Origin: Pseudomonas putida
GTDB taxonomy: Bacteria > Pseudomonadota > Gammaproteobacteria > Pseudomonadales > Pseudomonadaceae
Reading direction: 5' to 3'
NCBI RefSeq assembly: GCF_022627325.1
Contig: NZ_JAETZZ010000001.1
Location: forward strand, 682,001-746,000
DNA: 64,000 nt
A model generated the notes under the pieces. The model had not been told where the DNA came from. It worked only from the letters and a program-made list of their open reading frames with translations, and did no database searches. Numbering within the stretch: the first letter of the stretch is position 1; the number at the start of each line of letters is the position of its first letter. A program made the position numbers and the translations under genes. Positions 41,296 through 50,432 of this stretch are shown here, in pieces.

Positions 41296-43314
41296 ATGTC
41301 GCGCAACGAGCCCTTCGCAAGCGTACCGATGGCGAACGATCACCCCGACCAGGCCATCAGCCTGTCCCAGGCGCTGCTGGCGCCGCGCATCGTGATCGAG
41401 GATACCCAGCCCGCACTCGACGGTGGCGCGTTTGCCACCAAGGCCATCAGCGGCCAGCCGGTGGCGGTCAGCAGCAAGGTGTACAGCGACGGCCACGATC
41501 GCCTGGCCGTGATGCTCAACTGGCGGCAGGCCAATAGCCGGCGATGGCACTGCGTGCCGATGCATTCGCCAGGCAACGACCTCTGGTTGGCCGAGTTCAC
41601 ACCCACTGACCTGGGCCCGCACCTTTTCAGCATCGAGGCCTGGGTCGACCCGTTCGCCACCTATTGCCACGACCTTGAGAAGAAGTTCCACGCGGGCGTC
41701 GAGGTCAAGCTGGAGCTGGAGGAAGGTCGCTTGCTGCTTGGCAAAGGCGCAGAGCGCAGCGAAGGCGAGTTGTGTGAACAGATCGAGGCGCTGCAGGCGC
41801 AACTGCCCACGCTGGCACAGGCGGACCAGGTGGCGCTGCTGCTGGGGGAGCAGGCGTCGCGCCTGATGAGCGAGGCCGAGCACCGCAGCTACCTCACCTG
41901 CAGCCGTGAGTTCCCGGTGGATGTCGACCGCCCGGCTGCGCAGTTCGCCAGCTGGTACGAGTTGTTCCCCCGCTCGATCACCGACAGTCCCGAGCGCCAC
42001 GGCACCTTCAACGATGTGCACGCGCGTTTGCCGATGATTCGCGACATGGGCTTTGACGTGCTGTATTTCCCGCCCATCCATCCGATCGGCAAGCAGCACC
42101 GCAAGGGCCGCAATAACGCCTTGAAGGCTGAGCCCAACGACCCGGGCAGCCCCTACGCCATCGGCAGCCCCGAAGGCGGGCACGATGCCATTCACCCGCA
42201 GCTGGGCACCCGAGAGGACTTCCGCCGCCTGGTGGCCGCTGCCGCCGAGCACGGGCTGGAGATCGCCCTGGACTTCGCCATCCAGTGCTCTCAGGACCAC
42301 CCGTGGCTCAAGGAACATCCCGGCTGGTTCAGCTGGCGCCCCGACGGCACCATCCGTTATGCCGAGAACCCACCGAAGAAGTACCAGGACATCGTCAACG
42401 TGGACTTCTACGCCGCTGACGCCGTGCCATCGCTGTGGCTTGCCCTGCGTGATGTGGTGGTGGGCTGGGTGGAGGAGGGGGTGAGAACCTTCCGCGTCGA
42501 CAACCCGCACACCAAACCGCTGCCATTCTGGCAATGGTTGATCGCCAATGTGCGCAGCCAGTATCCGGACGTGATCTTCCTCGCCGAGGCGTTCACCAAG
42601 CCTGCGATGATGGCGCGCCTGGGCAAGGTCGGTTACGCCCAGAGTTACACCTATTTCACCTGGCGCAACACCAAGCAGGAGCTGCGCGAGTATTTCGAGC
42701 AGCTCAATCAGCCGCCCTGGAGCCTGTGCTACCGGCCCAACTTCTTCGTCAACACGCCGGACATCAACCCGTTCTTCCTGCACACCAGCGGGCGTGCCGG
42801 CTTTTTGATCCGCGCCGCCCTGGCGACCATGGGCTCGGGGCTCTGGGGCATGTACTCGGGCTTCGAGCTGTGCGAAGGCACCCCTTTGCCGGGCAAGGAA
42901 GAATACCTGGACTCTGAGAAGTACGAGATCCGCCCCCGCGACTTCACCCAGCCCGGCAACATCATTGCCGAAATTGCTCAACTCAATCGCATCCGCCGGC
43001 AGAACCGTGCCCTGCAGACGCACCTGGGTGTGGCGTTCTTCAACTGTTGGAACGACAACATCCTGTACTTCGCCAAGCGCACGCCGGAGCGCGACAACTA
43101 CATCCTGATAGCGGTCAGCCTCGACCCGCACAACGCCCAGGAGGCCAGCTTCGAATTGCCGCTGTGGGAACTGGGGCTGGACGATGACGCTGACACCCTG
43201 GGCGAAGACCTGATGAACGGCCACCGCTGGACCTGGCATGGCAAGACCCAATGGATGCGTATCGAGCCCTGGCATCAGCCATTCGGTATCTGGCGCATCG
43301 AGAAGGCCCGCTAA
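41296..43314 (+). CDS. glgE: Alpha-1,4-glucan:maltose-1-phosphate maltosyltransferase GlgE
   Basis: GlgE extends alpha-1,4-glucans with maltose from maltose-1-phosphate. The 672-residue protein has an N-terminal beta domain, a helical insertion, and a GH13_3 catalytic core with YELFPRS, YFPPIHPIG, TFRVDNPHTKPLPFW (nucleophile Asp in RVDNPH), FLAEAFTKPAMM (acid/base Glu) and the HTSG segment near residue 495. A C-terminal beta domain follows. It is the first gene of a block with treS/maltokinase and glgB, which provides the substrate (trehalose to maltose to maltose-1-phosphate) and branching. Confidence 0.95.
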   Translation: MSRNEPFASVPMANDHPDQAISLSQALLAPRIVIEDTQPALDGGAFATKAISGQPVAVSSKVYSDGHDRLAVMLNWRQANSRRWHCVPMHSPGNDLWLAEFTPTDLGPHLFSIEAWVDPFATYCHDLEKKFHAGVEVKLELEEGRLLLGKGAERSEGELCEQIEALQAQLPTLAQADQVALLLGEQASRLMSEAEHRSYLTCSREFPVDVDRPAAQFASWYELFPRSITDSPERHGTFNDVHARLPMIRDMGFDVLYFPPIHPIGKQHRKGRNNALKAEPNDPGSPYAIGSPEGGHDAIHPQLGTREDFRRLVAAAAEHGLEIALDFAIQCSQDHPWLKEHPGWFSWRPDGTIRYAENPPKKYQDIVNVDFYAADAVPSLWLALRDVVVGWVEEGVRTFRVDNPHTKPLPFWQWLIANVRSQYPDVIFLAEAFTKPAMMARLGKVGYAQSYTYFTWRNTKQELREYFEQLNQPPWSLCYRPNFFVNTPDINPFFLHTSGRAGFLIRAALATMGSGLWGMYSGFELCEGTPLPGKEEYLDSEKYEIRPRDFTQPGNIIAEIAQLNRIRRQNRALQTHLGVAFFNCWNDNILYFAKRTPERDNYILIAVSLDPHNAQEASFELPLWELGLDDDADTLGEDLMNGHRWTWHGKTQWMRIEPWHQPFGIWRIEKAR

Positions 43315-43357
43315 GCCGCTTGGTCGGCGCTGAACCTGCAATTGAAAGGAGTCGCAC

Positions 43358-46300
43358 ATGGCCAAGCGTTCCCGCCCGGCAGCCTTCCTCGACGACCCGT
43401 TGTGGTACAAGGACGCCGTGATCTACCAGTTGCATATCAAGTCGTTCTTCGATGCCAACAACGACGGCATCGGTGACTTCGCCGGCCTGATCAGCAAGCT
43501 CGACTACATCGCCGAGCTGGGCGTCAATACGCTATGGTTGTTGCCGTTCTACCCCTCGCCACGGCGCGACGACGGCTACGACATCGCTGAATACAAAGCC
43601 GTGCATCCCGACTACGGCAGCATGGCCGATGCCAGGCGGTTCATCGCCGAGGCGCACAAGCGCGGGCTACGGGTGATTACCGAGCTGGTCATCAATCACA
43701 CCAGCGACCAGCACCCGTGGTTCCAGCGCGCACGCCATGCCAAGCGTGGCAGCAAGGCCCGCGACTTCTACGTGTGGTCGGACGACGACCAGAAATACGA
43801 CGGTACGCGGATCATCTTCCTCGACACCGAGAAGTCCAACTGGACGTGGGACCCTGTGGCCGGTCAGTACTTCTGGCACCGCTTCTACTCGCACCAGCCG
43901 GACCTGAATTTCGACAACCCGCAAGTGCTCAAGGCGGTGATCGGGGTGATGCGCTTCTGGCTTGACCTAGGTGTCGACGGGTTGCGCCTGGACGCAATTC
44001 CCTACCTCATCGAGCGCGATGGCACCAACAACGAGAACCTGCCCGAGACCCACAAGGTGCTCAAGGCGATTCGTGCCGAAATCGATGCCAATTACCCCGA
44101 TCGCATGCTGCTTGCCGAGGCCAACCAGTGGCCCGAGGACACGCGCCCGTACTTTGGCGAAGGTGACGGCGACGAGTGCCACATGGCGTTTCACTTCCCA
44201 CTGATGCCGCGCATGTACATGGCCCTGGCCATGGAAGACCGCTTCCCAATCACCGACATCCTGCGCCAGACGCCAGAGATCCCGGCCGATTGCCAATGGG
44301 CGATCTTCCTGCGCAACCACGATGAGCTGACCCTGGAGATGGTCACCGATCGTGAGCGCGACTACCTGTGGAACTACTACGCGCAAGACCGCCGCGCGCG
44401 CATCAACCTGGGTATCCGCCGTCGCCTGGCGCCGTTGCTGCAACGTGACCGCCGGCGCATCGAACTGCTTACCAGCCTGCTGCTGTCGATGCCCGGCACG
44501 CCGACCCTGTACTACGGCGACGAACTGGGCATGGGTGACAACATCTACCTGGGCGACCGCGACGGTGTGCGTACCCCCATGCAGTGGTCGCCGGACCGCA
44601 ATGGCGGTTTCTCCAAGGCCGACCCGCAGCGCCTGGTACTACCGCCGATCATGGACCCGCTGTACGGCTACCAGACGGTCAACGTCGAGGCACAGTCCCA
44701 CGACCCGCATTCGCTGCTCAACTGGAACCGCCGCCTGCTGGCGGTGCGCAACCAGCAGAAAGCCTTCGGCCGCGGCACCTTGCGCACGCTCACCCCGAGC
44801 AACCGCCGCATTCTGGCGTACATCCGCGAGTACACCGATGCCGAGGGCAACAGCGAAGTCATTCTGTGTGTTGCCAATGTGTCGCGTGCGGCCCAGGCCG
44901 CAGAACTTGAATTGTCCCAGTACGCCGACAAGGTGCCTGTAGAGATGCTCGGCGGCAGCGCCTTCCCGCCGATCGGCCAGCTGCCTTTCCTGCTGACGTT
45001 GCCACCTTATGCCTTCTACTGGTTCTTGCTGGCATCGCACGACCGCATGCCCAGCTGGCATGTGCAAGCTACCGAGGGGTTGCCAGAATTGACTACGCTA
45101 GTGCTGCGCAAACGTATGGAAGAGCTGCTCGAAGCACCTTCGAGCGACACATTGCAAGACGCGATCCTGCCGCAATACCTGCCCAAACGGCGTTGGTTTG
45201 CCGGCAAGGAAGGGCCTGTCGATCAGGTGCGCCTGTGTTACGGCGTGCGTTTGGGCACCGCCACCACGCCGGTGCTGCTGAGCGAAATCGAAGTGTTGGG
45301 CGATGGCCAGCGTAACCGTTACCAGTTGCCGTTCGGGCTGCTGCCTGAAGACCAGATCAACAGCGCGTTGCCCCAGCAACTGGCGCTGTCGCGGGTACGC
45401 CGTGGCCGTCAGGTGGGCCTGATCACCGATGCCTTCGTGCTCGAGCCCTTCATCCGTGCGGTGCTGCGCGCCTGCCAGGACGGCCTGCGCCTGCCCTGTG
45501 GCAATGGCCAGGGCGAGTTGCGTTTCCACTGTACCGAAGCGTTGGCCGGCCTGGGCCTCGATGAAGACAGCGCTGTGCGCTACCTGAGCGCCGAGCAGTC
45601 CAACAGCTCTGTGGTGGTGGGCGACCGTGTGGTGCTCAAGCTGATCCGCCGGGTCAATCCGGGGGTTCACCCGGAGCTGGAAATGAGCGCTTACCTCACC
45701 GCCGCCGGGTTCACCAACATCTCGCCGCTGCTGGCCTGGGTCAGCCGCGTGGACGAGCGCCAGGCACCGCACCTGCTGATGATCGCCCAGGGTTACCTGA
45801 GCAACCAGGGCGACGCCTGGGCCTGGACCCAGAACACCCTGGAGCGGGCCATCCGCGACGAGATGGAACCGTCCAGTAAAGAGGGCGACGCGCATACCGA
45901 CGCACTGGCCGAGCTCAACGGTTTTGCTGCCTTGCTTGGCCAGCGCCTGGGCGAGATGCACCTGCTGCTGGTCGCCCCGAGCGATGACCCCGCCTTCCGG
46001 CCGCGCAGCAGCGATGGCGAAGACAGCGGGCGCTGGGCCCAACAGATCAGCCGCGAGCTGTGCCATGCCCTGGACTTGTTGGCTCAGCACCGCGACAGCC
46101 TGGACGGCGATAGCCAGGCGTTGGTCGACGACCTGCAGCAGCGCCGCGAAGGCCTTGCCCAGCACATCGCTACCTTGGCAAGGCAGGCCGAAGGCGGCCT
46201 GCTGATGCGTGTTCACGGTGACCTGCACCTGGGCCAGGTACTGGTGGTGCAAGGGGATGCCTACCTCATCGATTTCGAAGGTGAGCCGTCGCGCCCGCTG

Positions 46301-46675
46301 GACGAGCGCCGGGCCAAACACAGCCCTTACAAGGATGTCAGCGGCGTTTTGCGATCCTTCGACTATGCTGCTGCGATGATCCTGCGCAGCGCCTCGGCGG
46401 TAGACGCGTCCGAGGCAGCTCGGCAGGCTCGTCAGCGGGTCGCCCGGCAGTACCTGCACCAGTCGCGCCACGCCTTCGTCGAAGCCTATGGCCTGGCCAC
46501 CGCCGCCATGCCTCACGCCTGGCAGCACGCCGAGGGCGAGCGCGCCGCACTGGAACTGTTCTGCCTGGAAAAGGCCGCCTACGAGATTACCTATGAAGCC
46601 GAGAACCGGCCAAGTTGGCTGGCCGTGCCTTTGCATGGCTTGCATGGATTGATCAGTACCTGGGGAGAGTCATAG
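43358..46675 (+). CDS. treS: Trehalose synthase fused to maltokinase (TreS-Mak)
   Basis: A 1105-residue bifunctional enzyme. Residues 1 to about 545 are a GH13 trehalose synthase that interconverts trehalose and maltose (KSFFDANNDGIGDF, VDGLRLDAIPYL, LLAEANQWPED, FLRNHDELTLEM). Residues about 570-1105 are a maltokinase that phosphorylates maltose with ATP; it has the kinase-like VHGDLHLGQVLV near 952 and YLIDFEGEPSRPL (key part IDFEGEPS). Such fusions are common in pseudomonads and feed GlgE. AAAGGAG precedes ATG 43358. The stop is directly followed by the glgB ATG. Confidence 0.96.
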   Translation: MAKRSRPAAFLDDPLWYKDAVIYQLHIKSFFDANNDGIGDFAGLISKLDYIAELGVNTLWLLPFYPSPRRDDGYDIAEYKAVHPDYGSMADARRFIAEAHKRGLRVITELVINHTSDQHPWFQRARHAKRGSKARDFYVWSDDDQKYDGTRIIFLDTEKSNWTWDPVAGQYFWHRFYSHQPDLNFDNPQVLKAVIGVMRFWLDLGVDGLRLDAIPYLIERDGTNNENLPETHKVLKAIRAEIDANYPDRMLLAEANQWPEDTRPYFGEGDGDECHMAFHFPLMPRMYMALAMEDRFPITDILRQTPEIPADCQWAIFLRNHDELTLEMVTDRERDYLWNYYAQDRRARINLGIRRRLAPLLQRDRRRIELLTSLLLSMPGTPTLYYGDELGMGDNIYLGDRDGVRTPMQWSPDRNGGFSKADPQRLVLPPIMDPLYGYQTVNVEAQSHDPHSLLNWNRRLLAVRNQQKAFGRGTLRTLTPSNRRILAYIREYTDAEGNSEVILCVANVSRAAQAAELELSQYADKVPVEMLGGSAFPPIGQLPFLLTLPPYAFYWFLLASHDRMPSWHVQATEGLPELTTLVLRKRMEELLEAPSSDTLQDAILPQYLPKRRWFAGKEGPVDQVRLCYGVRLGTATTPVLLSEIEVLGDGQRNRYQLPFGLLPEDQINSALPQQLALSRVRRGRQVGLITDAFVLEPFIRAVLRACQDGLRLPCGNGQGELRFHCTEALAGLGLDEDSAVRYLSAEQSNSSVVVGDRVVLKLIRRVNPGVHPELEMSAYLTAAGFTNISPLLAWVSRVDERQAPHLLMIAQGYLSNQGDAWAWTQNTLERAIRDEMEPSSKEGDAHTDALAELNGFAALLGQRLGEMHLLLVAPSDDPAFRPRSSDGEDSGRWAQQISRELCHALDLLAQHRDSLDGDSQALVDDLQQRREGLAQHIATLARQAEGGLLMRVHGDLHLGQVLVVQGDAYLIDFEGEPSRPLDERRAKHSPYKDVSGVLRSFDYAAAMILRSASAVDASEAARQARQRVARQYLHQSRHAFVEAYGLATAAMPHAWQHAEGERAALELFCLEKAAYEITYEAENRPSWLAVPLHGLHGLISTWGES

Positions 46676-48886
46676 ATGAATGCAACCACGCGTGATAACG
46701 GTGGCCTTCGGCAGCGGGAGCTCGATGCCCTTGCCCGCGCCGAGCACGCCGATCCTTTTGCAGTACTTGGCCCCCATGGCGATGGCGCGGGCGGGCTGTG
46801 GGTCCGCGCCTATCTGCCAACTGCGCTGAGCGCCCGGGTGTTGAGCCGTGATGACGGGCGGGTGCTGGGCGAAATGCAGCAGGGCAGCCTGCCCGGGCTG
46901 TTCACCGCGCACCTGGATGATGCACAGCCCTACCTGCTGCAGATCGGCTGGGCCGGTGGCGAGCAGGTGACCGAAGACCCGTACAGCTTTGGCCCGCAGC
47001 TGGGAGACATGGACCTGCACCTGTTTGCCGAGGGCAACCACCGCGACCTGTCGGGGCGCTTTGGCGCACAGCCGACGCAGGTCGACGGCGTCGCTGGCGT
47101 GTGCTTTTCGGTCTGGGCGCCCAACGCCCGGCGCGTGTCGGTGGTGGGCGATTTCAACAATTGGGACGGCCGTCGCCACCCGATGCGCCTACGGCACGGT
47201 GCCGGGGTGTGGGAGCTGTTCGTGCCGCGCCTGGGCGTCGGCGAAACCTACAAATTCGAGGTGCTGGGCAAGGAGGGCGTGCTGCCGCTGAAGGCCGACC
47301 CGCTTGCCCGCGCCACTGAGCTGCCGCCCAGCACTGCCTCGAAGGTGGCCGGCGAACTCAGCCATGACTGGCAAGACCACGAGTGGATGGAGCACCGCGC
47401 CCAGCGCCATGCCTACAGTGCCCCGTTGTCGATCTACGAACTGCACCCAGGCTCCTGGCAGTGCGAGCTCGACGACCTGGGTGAGGTGTCGCGCTTCTAC
47501 AATTGGCGCGAACTGGCCGAGCGCCTCGTGCCCTACGTGCAGAAGCTCAACTTCACCCACATCGAGCTGCTGCCCATCATGGAGCACCCGTTCGGTGGCT
47601 CCTGGGGCTACCAGCCCTTGTCGATGTTCGCACCCACTTCGCGCTACGGCACGCCAGAAGATTTTGCGGCATTCATCGACGCCTGCCACCAAGGTGGCAT
47701 CGGTGTGATCCTCGACTGGGTGCCGGCGCATTTCCCAACGGACGAGCATGGCCTGGCGCGCTTCGACGGCACTGCCCTTTACGAGTACGACAACCCCCTG
47801 GAGGGCTTCCACCAGGACTGGAACACCTTGATCTACAACCTGGGCCGCAATGAAGTGCGCGGTTTCATGCTGGCTTCGGCACTGCACTGGCTCAAGCACT
47901 TCCACATCGATGGCCTGCGGGTCGATGCGGTGGCCTCGATGCTGTACCGCGACTATTCACGCAAGGCCGGCGAGTGGGTGCCCAACCGCCATGGTGGGCG
48001 CGAGAACCTGGAGGCCATCGATTTCATCCGCCACCTCAACGGTGTAGCCGCCCATGAGGCCCCGGGCGCGCTGATCATCGCCGAAGAATCCACCGCCTGG
48101 CCGGGTGTCAGCCAGCCCACCCAGCAAGGTGGCTTGGGCTTCGCCTATAAGTGGAACATGGGCTGGATGCATGACACCTTGCACTACATCCAGAACGACC
48201 CGGTGCACCGCAGCTATCACCACAATGAGATGAGCTTCGGCCTGATCTACGCCTATTCCGAGCATTTCATCCTGCCGATCTCCCACGACGAGGTGGTGCA
48301 CGGCAAGCATTCGCTGATCGACAAGATGCCCGGCGATCGTTGGCAGAAGTTCGCCAACCTGCGTGCCTACCTGGCCTTCATGTGGACTCACCCGGGCAAG
48401 AAGCTGTTGTTCATGGGCTGTGAGTTCGGCCAATGGCGCGAATGGAACCATGACCACCAGTTGGACTGGTACCTGCTGCAATACCCAGAGCACCAGGGCG
48501 TGCAACGCTTGGTGGGTGACCTGAACCGGCTGTACCGTGAGTTGCCGGCATTGCACGAGCAGGATTGCCAGCCGCAGGGGTTCCAGTGGCTCATCGGTGA
48601 TGATGCGCAAAACTGCGTGTATGCCTGGCTGCGCTGGAGCGGCAATGGCGAGCCATTGCTGGTGGTGGCCAACTTCACCCCGGTACCGCGCGAGGGCTAC
48701 CGGATTGGCGTGCCGTGCGGTGAGCGTTGGCAAGAGCTGCTCAACAGCGATGCCGAGCTGTATGCCGGGTCTAATGTGGGCAACCTGGGTGCGGTGGAGA
48801 GTGACGAGGTCGCCAGCCACGGGCAACCGCTGTCGCTGGCCCTGAACCTGCCGCCGCTGGGTGTACTGGTGCTCAAGCCTGTTTGA
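46676..48886 (+). CDS. glgB: 1,4-alpha-glucan branching enzyme GlgB
   Basis: GlgB introduces alpha-1,6 branches in the glucan made by GlgE or GlgA. The 736-residue protein has the GlgB N-terminal repeats and CBM48 ([18 protein letters not shown], key part [14 protein letters not shown]), YELHPGSW, the GH13 motifs [12 protein letters not shown] (nucleophile Asp) and [12 protein letters not shown] (acid Glu), and [13 protein letters not shown] (transition-state Asp). It starts immediately after the treS stop without a gap, so it is translationally coupled. A REP-like hairpin follows at 48902. Confidence 0.96.
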   Translation: MNATTRDNGGLRQRELDALARAEHADPFAVLGPHGDGAGGLWVRAYLPTALSARVLSRDDGRVLGEMQQGSLPGLFTAHLDDAQPYLLQIGWAGGEQVTEDPYSFGPQLGDMDLHLFAEGNHRDLSGRFGAQPTQVDGVAGVCFSVWAPNARRVSVVGDFNNWDGRRHPMRLRHGAGVWELFVPRLGVGETYKFEVLGKEGVLPLKADPLARATELPPSTASKVAGELSHDWQDHEWMEHRAQRHAYSAPLSIYELHPGSWQCELDDLGEVSRFYNWRELAERLVPYVQKLNFTHIELLPIMEHPFGGSWGYQPLSMFAPTSRYGTPEDFAAFIDACHQGGIGVILDWVPAHFPTDEHGLARFDGTALYEYDNPLEGFHQDWNTLIYNLGRNEVRGFMLASALHWLKHFHIDGLRVDAVASMLYRDYSRKAGEWVPNRHGGRENLEAIDFIRHLNGVAAHEAPGALIIAEESTAWPGVSQPTQQGGLGFAYKWNMGWMHDTLHYIQNDPVHRSYHHNEMSFGLIYAYSEHFILPISHDEVVHGKHSLIDKMPGDRWQKFANLRAYLAFMWTHPGKKLLFMGCEFGQWREWNHDHQLDWYLLQYPEHQGVQRLVGDLNRLYRELPALHEQDCQPQGFQWLIGDDAQNCVYAWLRWSGNGEPLLVVANFTPVPREGYRIGVPCGERWQELLNSDAELYAGSNVGNLGAVESDEVASHGQPLSLALNLPPLGVLVLKPV

Positions 48887-48901
48887 TAGCGGGCTAGAGT
48901 C

Positions 48902-48934
48902 GGCCTTTTCGCGGGTTTGCCCCGCGAAAGGGCC
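48902..48934. repeat. REP-like hairpin after glgB
   Basis: GGCCTTTTCGCGGG-TTTG-C-CCCGCGAAAGGGCC pairs along 14 bases with one G-T wobble, and is followed by CACTGATCA. It is closely related to the element at 28627-28669. It separates convergent glgB and the autotransporter-like gene. Confidence 0.7.
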
Positions 48935-48941
48935 ACACTGA

Positions 48942-50018
48942 TCACCAGCGCATTCTGACCCCCAGGCTGCCGATCAAACCATTCAGATCATTGTCATCCA
49001 CATCACTGCTGTAATCGGCACTGACGAACAGCGCCATGGAAGGCGTCACGCGCGCCACCAGGCCCAACCCCAGTTCCACGGTCGTCGAATAGCGTGAGCC
49101 GGATATCTTGTCGACCTGGTCCAGCTTGACCTCGTCGGCATTGCTGAAGTCATACCAAACGTTGGTGCGCACATAGGGCTCGACCGGCATGCCCCGCACT
49201 TCGTAGCGCCCGGACAACTTGGCACCGACGCGGCCACTCCAGGTGGGTTGGCTATCGAACGCCTGTAGCGTCTCTTCCTGCACCTGATTGCCCGGGAAGA
49301 ACTGCTGGTTGATCAACTGTGCCTGTGGCTCGATCACCCAACTGCCACTGAGGCGGATCGGGTAACCACCCTCCACGGAAAAGGTCATGGCATGGCCGCT
49401 GTCGTTTACCCGCTGCCCAGTCTCGCCCCGGCCCAGCACATCGATGCGTGAGCCCATGGCGACAGCGTCCACGTGCCAGCCCCGGTCATGGGTCATGCTC
49501 CAGTACACGCCCAGGCTTTCGCCGCTGAGGTTGACTGCGTTGCGCTGCTTGTCACCGAGCAGTACCCGGCTGCCCTTCATGCTGCTTTGCAGGTTGTTGT
49601 GCCCCACGAATATCCCCGCGCGATGTACGTTGCCGCCGCTGGTTTCACGCACGAACAGGTCCGGGCCAATCGTCAGTTGCTGGCTGGGTGCTTCCAGCTG
49701 TTCCGGGGCCTGGGCGCCCGGGCGGGGAGTGCCCGGAAAGAACTGCGCCCATTGGCTGGCAATCAGGTTTGGAGCCTGCGGGTCATGGCGCTCAGCCATC
49801 TTGTTGCTGAAGGCCGTCAGCGTACCCAGGCTCAGGCCGCTGGCGCTGACCGGGTCCAGCGACAGTTGCGCCATTGCTGGCTGCTGCAGAAACAGAGGTG
49901 AGCCGGGATCGTCCAGCACTTCGAAGGCGAAGGTTTCCACCGGGGTTGCCAGAAGCATCGACGTGGAAACCGCGTAGAAAATACGGTCGAAGCGCAACGG
50001 TTTCGAGGTGTATTTCAT
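48942..50018 (-). CDS. Autotransporter-beta-barrel outer membrane protein with short N-terminal part
   Basis: A 358-residue protein from ATG 50018 (AGGAG nearby) with a signal peptide (STSMLLATPVETFAFE). The last ~270 residues resemble an autotransporter beta-domain: GDLFVRETSGGNVHRAGIF-like (visible as DLFVRETSGGN), GESLGVYWSMTHDRGWHVDAV (key part YWSMTHDRGW), FSVEGGYPIRL, VIEPQAQLINQ and a terminal aromatic RW for barrel assembly. The N-terminal region before the barrel is only ~85 residues with no passenger repeats, much shorter than normal, so it may be a stand-alone barrel or truncated. It sits between the two glucan blocks. Confidence 0.82.
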   Translation of the reverse strand: MKYTSKPLRFDRIFYAVSTSMLLATPVETFAFEVLDDPGSPLFLQQPAMAQLSLDPVSASGLSLGTLTAFSNKMAERHDPQAPNLIASQWAQFFPGTPRPGAQAPEQLEAPSQQLTIGPDLFVRETSGGNVHRAGIFVGHNNLQSSMKGSRVLLGDKQRNAVNLSGESLGVYWSMTHDRGWHVDAVAMGSRIDVLGRGETGQRVNDSGHAMTFSVEGGYPIRLSGSWVIEPQAQLINQQFFPGNQVQEETLQAFDSQPTWSGRVGAKLSGRYEVRGMPVEPYVRTNVWYDFSNADEVKLDQVDKISGSRYSTTVELGLGLVARVTPSMALFVSADYSSDVDDNDLNGLIGSLGVRMRW

Positions 50019-50432
50019 GGCGGATCTCCTATGTTTTTTTGTTGTACAGCCCAAGGACCTGGCCTGTTGTCACGTGCTGTACGGCAAAACACAGGGCGAC
50101 CCAAACCAGTACGCCAGCTTTCTCAAGCACGCACGAAGGCGCGAGCTCACGGCCCGGCGCAATTTGTTTACGACTAGATAATCTTTAGCTAAGGAGAGGT
50201 AAGGGGTTGCGTCAAGAAAGTGTTAAAAGGGCGGGAAGGGCGGGTGCGCGGCGTTAACGTCATGATTTCTAGCGAAAACATCACTGGCATAGCGGCGTTC
50301 GCTATTTCATCCACCCTGGCTATGCCGAATCATTGCAAACGCCGCTGTTACGCCCGGTCTGGGCAGTGCGTCCAAGGTGGCACAGCCGGCCCTGAGATCC
50401 GTTAGGGTCAGGGCCGGTTAGCCAACGCCGGG
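50019..50432. other. Intergenic region between the autotransporter gene and glgX
   Basis: No gene is supported in these 414 bases. On the glgX side, CCGGCCCTGA (50387-50396) and TCAGGGCCGG (50409-50418) form a perfect 10-bp stem, 15 bases after the glgX stop, probably its transcript end although no T run follows. The rest is AT-richer (around 50165-50200) and presumably holds the promoter of the autotransporter-like gene. Confidence 0.6.

Noticed and set aside
41221..43410. Minus-strand open frame of 729 codons opposite glgE
   Set aside because: Shadow of glgE; crosses the start of treS and has no domain.
45098..46645. Minus-strand open frame opposite the maltokinase part of treS
   Set aside because: Shadow frame, no family match.
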